Assembly: GCA_029246705.1 (NCBI GenBank)
Contig: JAQWMQ010000034.1
Span: forward strand, 248,001-312,000
Length of the DNA: 64,000 bases
Direction of reading: 5' to 3'
Source of the DNA: Phycisphaerales bacterium
GTDB taxonomy: Bacteria; Planctomycetota; Phycisphaerae; Phycisphaerales; SM1A02
This document shows positions 57,542 to 64,000 of this stretch, piece by piece; position 1 is the first letter of the stretch; each line of letters begins with the position of its first letter. A program made the position numbers and the translations under genes. The notes under the pieces were generated by a model. The model worked only from the letters and a program-made list of their open reading frames with translations, was not told the origin of the DNA and did no database searches.

Positions 57542-58921
57542 ATGACCACCATCGATACCACGACCACTGAACTTGTCTCCATCAATCCCGCCACCAACGA
57601 GCCGGCCGGCAGCGTCCCGATCACCCCGGTCGACGCGATCCCGGTGATCGTCGAGCGGGCCGCGATCGCCCAGAAGGACTGGGCCGCGAAGACGATCGAG
57701 GAGCGCGCCGAGATCCTCCGCCCGATCGGCCCGAAGCTGCTCGAGGCCGCGGAACGCGTGGGGACGATCCTCACCCGCGAGATGGGCAAGCCCCTTGCCG
57801 AAGGCATCGGCGAGGTCACCTACGCCGCGAAGGGCTGGACCACGGAGATCGACGAGATCGTCGCCGCCCTGCAACCTTCGGTCCTCGAGGACGACAACCG
57901 ACGAACCAACCTCTACCACGACCCGCTCGGGGTGTGTGGTGCGATCACGCCGTGGAACTTCCCGGTGCTGATGCCGCACCAGGCGATCCTTCCGGCGCTC
58001 CTCGCCGGCAACACCGTGGTGCTGAAGCCTTCCGAGGAAACGCCTCTTTGTGCGCAGGCCTACTGCGACGTGATCAACGAGTCGCTCCCGCCGGATCTCC
58101 TCCAGGTGATCCACGGTGACGAGCAGCAGGGCAAGGCCCTGGTCCAGAGCGACGTCGACCTCATCGTCTTCACCGGCAGCAAGGCCGCGGGCGAGCACAT
58201 CCTCGGTTCCGCGAGCAACGGCTTGAAGCGCGTGATCCTCGAACTCGGCGGCAAGGATCCGATGGTGGTCCTGAAGGATGCGGACCTCGACGCCGCGGTC
58301 GAGTTCGGCGTGCGCAACGCCTTCCGCAACGCCGGACAGGTCTGCGTCTCGACCGAGCGCATCTACGTCGACGACGCGATCCACGACGAGTTCGTCGAGC
58401 GTTTCGTCGCGAAGACCTCGGAGCTGCAGCAGGGTGACGGCATGACCGAAGGCGTCAACATCGGCCCGATGATCTCCGCCAACCAGAAGTCGCTGGTCGT
58501 CGACCAGTTGAACGAGGCGGTCGCCGACGGCGCGCAGGTCGTCCACGGTGGTGGCGAAGGTGACGGCAACTTCGTGCCGCTCACGATCCTCACCGGCCTG
58601 AGCCACGACATGCGGATCATGAACGACGAGACCTTCGGTCCGATCGCCTGCATCCAGAAGACTTCCAGCGACGACGAGGCGATCAAGCTCGCCAACGACA
58701 CGCCCTACGGGCTCGGCGCCTGCGTCTTCGGCGAAGTCGAGCACGCGACCCAGGTCGCGCGGCACATCGAGGCGGGCATGGTCGGGGTCAACTCCGGCTG
58801 CGGCGGCGCGACCGGTTCACCCTGGGTCGGCGCGAAGCACTCCGGCTACGGTTTCCACTCCGGCCCGCTCGGTCACCGGCAGTTCTGCCAGGTGCGCACG
58901 GTGTCGGTGCCGAAGGGATAG
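57542..58921 (+). CDS. NAD(P)-dependent succinate-semialdehyde/aldehyde dehydrogenase
   Basis: 459 aa. 'VCGAITPWNFPVLMPHQAI' is the NAD-binding start; 'VLKPSEETPLCAQ', 'VFTGSKAAGEHIL', the catalytic Glu in 'ILELGGKDPMVVLKDADLD' and the catalytic Cys in 'NAGQVCVSTERIYVDD' follow. 'MNDETFGPIACIQKTSSDDE' and 'YGFHSGPLGHRQFCQ' complete the ALDH pattern. It oxidises an aldehyde, most likely succinate semialdehyde or a similar short acid, to the acid. The substrate is not proven. Gene monocistronic; the kinase gene follows with 7 bp between. Confidence 0.9.
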   Translation: MTTIDTTTTELVSINPATNEPAGSVPITPVDAIPVIVERAAIAQKDWAAKTIEERAEILRPIGPKLLEAAERVGTILTREMGKPLAEGIGEVTYAAKGWTTEIDEIVAALQPSVLEDDNRRTNLYHDPLGVCGAITPWNFPVLMPHQAILPALLAGNTVVLKPSEETPLCAQAYCDVINESLPPDLLQVIHGDEQQGKALVQSDVDLIVFTGSKAAGEHILGSASNGLKRVILELGGKDPMVVLKDADLDAAVEFGVRNAFRNAGQVCVSTERIYVDDAIHDEFVERFVAKTSELQQGDGMTEGVNIGPMISANQKSLVVDQLNEAVADGAQVVHGGGEGDGNFVPLTILTGLSHDMRIMNDETFGPIACIQKTSSDDEAIKLANDTPYGLGACVFGEVEHATQVARHIEAGMVGVNSGCGGATGSPWVGAKHSGYGFHSGPLGHRQFCQVRTVSVPKG

Positions 58922-58928
58922 GAACCTG

Positions 58929-61900
58929 ATGTCTTCCCCGGATGATTCCGAGCGGAGTTGGAGCAGGGAGGCGCACGAGCTGTTCATACATCTCATCGAC
59001 CTCCCTGAATCAGACTGGGAGGAGCTCCTCGATGATCGTTGCGAGAATCAACGGATCAGGGACGAAGTGCGTTCACTTATGAGCACGCATCTACTCCAGA
59101 CCGGAGGTGATGCTCTTGAAGGTACGCAATCATCTTCTTCGGATGATGAGTTGCTCGGGTCACGGATCGGGGCCTACCGCATACGACGCATGCTTGGTGA
59201 AGGGGGGATGGGCTGCGTCTACGAGGCGATGCAGGAATCGCCCCGGCGAACCGTTGCGCTCAAGATGATCAGGCCCGGCCGGCATTCACGCAGCCTGCTC
59301 AGGCGATTCGAATACGAAGCCCAGACGCTTGGCCGTCTGCACCACGAGGGGATCGCGCGGATCTACGAAGCGGGGACCTGGTCGGGTTCCCTCGGTCCCC
59401 AGCCCTGGTTCGCGATGGAGTACATCGCTGGTGCGAAGTCGATCACCGAGTTCGCCACCTCCCGCCAGCTCTCTATCAAGGATCGGGTCAAGCTCTTCCT
59501 GCAGGTCTGTCGTGCCGTGCAGCACGGGCACTCCCGGGGCATCATCCATCGTGACCTGAAGCCCTCGAACATCATGGTCACCGCGGACGGAGTTGTGAAG
59601 GTCATCGACTTCGGCGTTGCTCGATCGATCGACAGCGACATGGCGGTGACGACTCTTCAGACCGATGTAGGAGCTCTGATCGGGACGCTCGCCTACATGA
59701 GCCCCGAGCAGTGTGAAGGGGACCCCAATGCCATCGACACCAGGAGCGACGTCTATTCGCTCGGGGTGATCCTGTATGAACTGATGGCCGGGGTGCTTCC
59801 GTACGACGTCAGTTCCAAATCCGTCCTTGATGCAGCGCGGATCGTGTGTGAAGACCCTCCAAGCAGTCTCTCCAGCGTCAGTCGGGGCCTTCGGGGTGAC
59901 CTTGACGTGATCGTGATGAAGACAATCGAAAAGGACCGGGAGCGACGCTACCAGAGCGCCCATGAACTCCACGAGGATCTCTGTCGGCATCTTGATGGTG
60001 ATGCCATCCTCGCCAGCAAGGCCACGGCGGTGGATCTCCTGATGCGTCTGGCGCGCAAGCACTGGGTGGTATCGTTGTTGTCGGTCGTGGTCGCAACAGT
60101 CCTCGTTGGATCAACGGTCACGAGTTCGATGTTCTACACCGACGCGATCGCCGCCCGGGATGCCGCGGAGTCGAATGCACGAACGGCCACTGCGGCGATG
60201 GAGGACTCGAGGCAACGCACGCTGGAGGCGGAAGAGCAGCGTACGCTTGCCGATGAGTCGCGGAACGAAGCGCTTGTCGCCGCATACCGGGGTTGCATTC
60301 TCGAGGCCAAGGATGCCCTCGACCGGAAGAACATGAATTCGTTGCGCATGTCCCTTGAAGAAGCCTCCCTGGTCCTCGAGACGCTTGGCGTCGAGGAGCC
60401 GTTCGAGCTTCAGTACCTGCGATCCAAGGCGGATCCACAGTTGACGAAGCTCGAGGGCCACCGCTCATCGATCTGGGATGTGGCGTACGATCCCTCCGGA
60501 ACGGTCATCGCCACCGCAGGTTTCGATCGCGAGGTCCTGCTGTGGGATCGGCAGAACGGGGCGCTTTTGCGACGGATCGTCGCCGACAAGGGGCAGCCGG
60601 TCATCCGACTCGCCTTCAGCTCCGATGGTTCACGCATCGCGACCGGGGGGTATGGCAAGGTCATCCGGGTGTGGGATCCGTCCACCGGTGACCTGCTGGT
60701 CGAGATGCCCGGTCACGAAGGCATCGTCTACGGTCTCTCGTGGAGTCCGGACGACTCGATGCTTGCCTCCGCATCCCAGGACGCCTCGGTTCGTCTCTGG
60801 GACCCCAAGACCGGTTCCGAGCTGCAGCGTTTCACCGCCGGTGGCGGCAATTCGGTCACCGTGTGCTTCACTCCCGATGGAAGGCACCTCATCGATGGAC
60901 GGAAGGATGGTCGCGTTCACATCTGGGAGGTTGCGAGTGGCGCCAGGCTGCGAACCTTCCGCCCGCACGAAAATGATGTGTGGTCGGTGGACATCTCGAG
61001 TGACGGGAAGACGGTCGTCACCGGGGGGTACGACCGGGTCATGCGCATCTGGGACTTCGAATCCGGAGAGGTGTCAGGGAAGGTCGTTCACCCCGGAGTC
61101 ATCTTCGACGTGCGATTCGGACCGGATGACGAGATGATCGCCACCGCCTGCGGTGATCATGTGGCTCGGGTCTTCGATCTCACGACCGGACGGATGGTTC
61201 ATGAATTCGACGGCCATGAGAACAACGTCTATGCGGTCGACTTCAGTCCCGACGGCGAACAGGTCGCCTCAGCCTCGGAAGACAATCTTGTGCGACTCTG
61301 GTCCATGGGAACCAGGTCCATCGACCGGTATTCGGGGCATGAGAATCTGGTCAACGCCCTTGCCTTCTCGCCCGATGGCAGCCTGCTGGTTTCCGGAGGG
61401 CGTGACGATCGCCTGCTGATCTGGGATCATCTCTCCCGCGAGTTCCTGGTCGGCATCGATGCCCACGCATCGGACATCATCGCGATCACGTTCTCGGCTG
61501 ACGGAAGATTCCTTGCCTCCGGCGACAGTTCAGGCCACCTTCATCTTCTCGATCTGGACACGTGTTCATCAAGGGTCTTCAGTGACTTCGTCGACTGGCG
61601 TGGCATCTGCTCGGTCGCGTTCGCTCCGGATGACACCCTGCTTGCGATCGGTTTCAGTGAGGGGGCCATGGTCTTGATGGATCCCGTCACGGGGCTGGTG
61701 CAGCGTTCGATACTGGTGAACGACGACGTTCTCTCAAGGGCTCGCGCTGTCCACTCGATCGCCTTCAGTCCCTGTGGGCGCTGGGTCTATACCGCAAGTG
61801 GTGGCATACCCGGCGATGAACGCGTCGGTGCCCCGGTCTGGAGATGGGATGTCGTGACCGGTGAGCGCGTGGGTGAATACACCGGCCATGACAACACACT

Positions 61901-62477
61901 TTACGATCTCGAGCTCCTGCCCGGTGGCGAGACGATCGCCGTTGCCGGCGACAGCGGTCATCTCATCACCTGGGACGTGGGGACGAGTGAGCTTCTCGGG
62001 AACATCGAGGTCGATGTCGATTCGCTGCGTTCACTAGAGATCACTGCGGATGGTGGACGCGCAATCACTTCCGGATACTCGGGGGCCATCGAGATCTTCG
62101 ATCTCGAGACCATGCGGCGGGTGCTGGTGCTCGCTGACGATATCGGTTGGACTGGCGCACTGGCGCTTTCCCCATCCGGACGCAGTCTGGCCTCGGCCGG
62201 TTCCAGGCGGGAGATCAGGATCTGGGATGCCGAGCCGAATGGTCTTGTCATGGATCAAGCCCACGAGGCACAGCGGCGCAGGGGGGAATTTCGGGAGCTT
62301 CTCGATGGCTGGCAACGGCAGGCCGACGGCGACCCGGACGTCGTCCTTGCGCTTCGTGATCGGTACCTCAGGGATCTTTCCGCGCGTGACGCGTACTTGC
62401 TTCGTGCAGAGGTCCTTGCGTTCCTGGTGGGGAAAAAAGAGGAGCCCACCTCACCCGATGGTGAGGTCCAGCCATGA
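58929..62477 (+). CDS. Transmembrane Ser/Thr kinase with 14 WD40 repeats
   Basis: 1182 aa. Residues about 80-350 are a Hanks-type kinase: 'IGAYRIRRMLGEGGMGCVYE', Lys112 in VALK, HRDLKPSN with Asp209, and Asp227 in the DFG triad (VIDFGVA), so it should be active. A membrane helix lies near 378-402 and a coiled coil near 405-470. About 14 WD40 repeats (about 495-1125) would make two seven-bladed propellers outside the membrane. The stop overlaps the ECF sigma gene by 4 bp. This kinase plus ECF layout is typical of planctomycetes, where the kinase is thought to activate the sigma factor. Confidence 0.9.
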   Translation: MSSPDDSERSWSREAHELFIHLIDLPESDWEELLDDRCENQRIRDEVRSLMSTHLLQTGGDALEGTQSSSSDDELLGSRIGAYRIRRMLGEGGMGCVYEAMQESPRRTVALKMIRPGRHSRSLLRRFEYEAQTLGRLHHEGIARIYEAGTWSGSLGPQPWFAMEYIAGAKSITEFATSRQLSIKDRVKLFLQVCRAVQHGHSRGIIHRDLKPSNIMVTADGVVKVIDFGVARSIDSDMAVTTLQTDVGALIGTLAYMSPEQCEGDPNAIDTRSDVYSLGVILYELMAGVLPYDVSSKSVLDAARIVCEDPPSSLSSVSRGLRGDLDVIVMKTIEKDRERRYQSAHELHEDLCRHLDGDAILASKATAVDLLMRLARKHWVVSLLSVVVATVLVGSTVTSSMFYTDAIAARDAAESNARTATAAMEDSRQRTLEAEEQRTLADESRNEALVAAYRGCILEAKDALDRKNMNSLRMSLEEASLVLETLGVEEPFELQYLRSKADPQLTKLEGHRSSIWDVAYDPSGTVIATAGFDREVLLWDRQNGALLRRIVADKGQPVIRLAFSSDGSRIATGGYGKVIRVWDPSTGDLLVEMPGHEGIVYGLSWSPDDSMLASASQDASVRLWDPKTGSELQRFTAGGGNSVTVCFTPDGRHLIDGRKDGRVHIWEVASGARLRTFRPHENDVWSVDISSDGKTVVTGGYDRVMRIWDFESGEVSGKVVHPGVIFDVRFGPDDEMIATACGDHVARVFDLTTGRMVHEFDGHENNVYAVDFSPDGEQVASASEDNLVRLWSMGTRSIDRYSGHENLVNALAFSPDGSLLVSGGRDDRLLIWDHLSREFLVGIDAHASDIIAITFSADGRFLASGDSSGHLHLLDLDTCSSRVFSDFVDWRGICSVAFAPDDTLLAIGFSEGAMVLMDPVTGLVQRSILVNDDVLSRARAVHSIAFSPCGRWVYTASGGIPGDERVGAPVWRWDVVTGERVGEYTGHDNTLYDLELLPGGETIAVAGDSGHLITWDVGTSELLGNIEVDVDSLRSLEITADGGRAITSGYSGAIEIFDLETMRRVLVLADDIGWTGALALSPSGRSLASAGSRREIRIWDAEPNGLVMDQAHEAQRRRGEFRELLDGWQRQADGDPDVVLALRDRYLRDLSARDAYLLRAEVLAFLVGKKEEPTSPDGEVQP

Positions 62478-63079
62478 CCGACCACGACGCGGACGAACCC
62501 ATCGATGCCGGAACCATCACCCGCCTGCTCGGCCAGGGACGTGCGGGGGACTGCGATGCCCTCTCGGAAGCATGGAGCCTTCTGTACCAGGAGCTACGGC
62601 GGATAGCACACAACGTTCTTCGTGGAGACGGACTCGAGCGTCAGGTCGATGCGACCGAACTCATCGGCTCGATCTGGATACGCGAGCAGTCGGCCAGGGA
62701 CATCCCCGTCGATCGCCAGCAGTTCTTCGGCCGTGCGTTCCGGAACATGTCACGAGAGCTGGTGGAGCGTGCCCGTCATCGTGATCGACGCAAACGAGGT
62801 GGCGGCTGGGTCCGTCAGCCGATCGAGGTTGCCGAGGGCAGTCTGAGCACCCTGCATGGCATGGGGGAGTCCAGTCGGGACGAAGCGGGTCGTCTCATGG
62901 TGTTCTGGGGAGATCTCCACGAGGAGCTTCCGATCACCGGCGACATCGCCTTCTGTCGCATGGTCCTGGGCCTCACCAACGAGCAGACCGCACGTCTTCT
63001 CGATCTGCCTGCCGAGAAGGCGCAGAAGGAGTGGCTGTACGCCCGAGCCAGGCTCAAGATCGCGCAGCAGAGCTCCTGA
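62474..63079 (+). CDS. ECF sigma factor, STK-associated group
   Basis: 201 aa. 'DCDALSEAWSLLYQELRRIA' (region 2.1), 'VDATELIGSIWIRE' and 'RQQFFGRAFRNMSRELVERA' (2.3-2.4), then 'FCRMVLGLTNEQTARLLDLP' (region 4 helix-turn-helix) place it among the planctomycete/acidobacterial ECF factors paired with Ser/Thr kinases. No cognate anti-sigma gene is present, in keeping with control by phosphorylation. Its targets are unknown. ATGA overlap with the kinase gene couples translation. Confidence 0.9.
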   Translation: MTDHDADEPIDAGTITRLLGQGRAGDCDALSEAWSLLYQELRRIAHNVLRGDGLERQVDATELIGSIWIREQSARDIPVDRQQFFGRAFRNMSRELVERARHRDRRKRGGGWVRQPIEVAEGSLSTLHGMGESSRDEAGRLMVFWGDLHEELPITGDIAFCRMVLGLTNEQTARLLDLPAEKAQKEWLYARARLKIAQQSS

Positions 63080-63207
63080 GCACCGGTTCCGGAGCTCTTT
63101 TCACTTTTTCACAATCAACTGATCCGGCCTCTCGCTGGTTGTCGCACCTCTCTGCATGGGGCCGATGTTCGGCACCGATTTTATGTTCGTCGAGAAAGGT
63201 CGACATC
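63080..63207 (+). promoter_or_regulatory. Intergenic region before the RCC1-like gene
   Basis: 128 bp with no gene. It should hold the promoter of the RCC1-like gene, and a purine-rich GAGAAAGG sits about 8 nt before ATG 63208. No convincing -35/-10 pair is seen. Confidence 0.35.
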
Positions 63208-64000
63208 ATGCCTGTCAGAAACAGCCTCATCACCATGTCATCCCTCCTGTGCGCCAGCGCAGTGGGTGTGCTGACTTCATCAACCCTCGCCGCCGATCAC
63301 ACCGAGGATCCCAAGATCGCCTGTGGTTCCGGCTTTTCGGTCGCGATCACCGATGACGGCCGAGTCATCGCCTGGGGAAACAACGGGCAGGGACAATGCG
63401 AGGTGCCTTCGGGCATCGTGAATCCCGTCCGGGTCGCCGCCTGGGATCATCACGCCCTCGTCCTGCAGGCAGATGGAACGATCAAGGCCTGGGGTGCCAA
63501 CACCTACGGTCAATGCGAGGTGCCCGGTGACCTCGGTACCGTGATCGACATCGACTCCCTCAGCCGCGGGTCCCTTGCCTTGTTGGCAGACGGATCTCTC
63601 AGGGGTTGGGGAGAGAACTACTGGTGTGGAAGTGGAACGCGGACGCTCGAGATCCCCGGTGACCTCACTGGTGTTCGTGAGCTCGGAGGTGGGAACGCCC
63701 ATTGGTTCTATCGCGCCTTCGACGGAACGATTTCGGGAATCGGTTGCAATTACAACGGCCAGCTCAACATTCCGTCCGCGGTCCAGCCACCGCTGGATTT
63801 CGAGGCGAACGAGTCCTGGTCCTGTGTCCTCGGTCCCGACAATCGTCTTCATGCCATGGGCTGGGGCGGTTACGGGCAGTTGAACGTGCCTTCGGGATCG
63901 GACTACGTCGACATCGCGTGCGGACACTACTTCGGACTCGCACTGACCGATTCCGGTGAGGTGTTCCATTGGGGCCAGAACAACCAGGGGCAGGGTGACA
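63208..64000 (+). CDS. Secreted RCC1-repeat protein, C-terminus cut by window edge
   Basis: The frame runs from ATG 63208 past the right edge, giving 264 visible residues. Residues 1-28 are a signal peptide (SLITMSSLLCASAVGVLTSS). RCC1-type blades follow: 'VIAWGNNGQGQCEVPSG', 'IKAWGANTYGQCEVPG', 'LRGWGENYW', 'LHAMGWGGYGQLNVPSG' and 'VFHWGQNNQGQGD'. Such proteins form seven-bladed propellers, here outside the cell. Many planctomycete homologs end in a dockerin-like tail, which cannot be checked here. It follows the kinase/ECF pair; regulation by it is unproven. Confidence 0.78.
   Translation, partial: MPVRNSLITMSSLLCASAVGVLTSSTLAADHTEDPKIACGSGFSVAITDDGRVIAWGNNGQGQCEVPSGIVNPVRVAAWDHHALVLQADGTIKAWGANTYGQCEVPGDLGTVIDIDSLSRGSLALLADGSLRGWGENYWCGSGTRTLEIPGDLTGVRELGGGNAHWFYRAFDGTISGIGCNYNGQLNIPSAVQPPLDFEANESWSCVLGPDNRLHAMGWGGYGQLNVPSGSDYVDIACGHYFGLALTDSGEVFHWGQNNQGQGD

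Noticed and set aside
1-64000. tRNA genes, CRISPR arrays, insertion sequences, prophage
   Set aside because: I looked for T-loop/acceptor patterns in the intergenic gaps, regular spaced repeats, transposases and phage genes, and saw none.

Overview
The window is GC-rich, densely coding bacterial chromosome with about 60 protein genes. I see no tRNA, rRNA, insertion sequence, prophage or CRISPR array. Several features point to a planctomycete of the Phycisphaerae type. These are secreted proteins ending in a short dockerin-like tail (GDxxGDGxVxGADLxxLLGxW), a WD40-repeat Ser/Thr kinase gene overlapping an ECF sigma factor gene, a MoxR/DUF58/VWA cluster, and the small basic protein typical of the PVC superphylum (36466-36693). 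The species is an inference; no marker rRNA is present.

Layout. 1-6.5 kb: truncated beta-helix protein, a hydrolase/GGCT pair, rsmD, a toroid-fold secreted protein, ispD, hslV, a BFD-type ferredoxin and a coiled-coil exported protein. 6.6-12.1 kb: a Gln/Met-rich membrane protein, an iron-type solute-binding lipoprotein, and an ABC permease fused in frame to an NHL-propeller lipoprotein. 12.4-16.1 kb: two tandem paralogous secreted proteins with matching terminators. 16.1-23.1 kb: a four-gene MoxR/DUF58/VWA operon joined by 4-bp overlaps. 23.1-31 kb: housekeeping genes (pyrD, cdsA, nth) plus a TPR-YggX fusion, a zincin, a zinc-ribbon coiled coil, a rhodanese and lipoproteins. 31-38 kb: moaE, a TIM-barrel protein, a large secreted metalloprotease, moaB, acpS, the PVC small basic protein, an aminotransferase and a possible structured RNA. 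38-51 kb: phosphoesterase, glycosyltransferase, thioesterase, DUF971, pyrF, orphan solute-binding protein, cinA, folK, a TlpA-like protein, a receiver protein, a STAS protein and kdsD. 51-64 kb: scpA, double-thioredoxin protein, DUF4136 lipoprotein, DUF2585 and Met/His-rich DUF4396 membrane proteins, recQ, an aldehyde dehydrogenase, the kinase/sigma pair and a truncated RCC1-like protein.

Working together. The MoxR cluster probably builds an AAA+/von Willebrand complex at the membrane. The solute-binding lipoprotein and permease form an importer whose ATPase is not here. The kinase and ECF factor form a likely phosphorylation-to-transcription switch. Pathway genes (isoprenoid, pyrimidine, folate, Moco, KDO, phospholipid) are scattered rather than clustered.

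The most notable global signal is promoter layout. At least 17 genes carry a TANNNT hexamer only 6-10 nt before the start codon and lack a Shine-Dalgarno sequence, which suggests widespread leaderless transcription. Genes inside operons, and many secreted-protein genes, keep normal ribosome binding sites. The best candidates for something undescribed are this leaderless architecture, the permease-NHL fusion, the TPR-YggX fusion, the Met/His-rich DUF4396 protein and the hairpin RNA near 38.1 kb.
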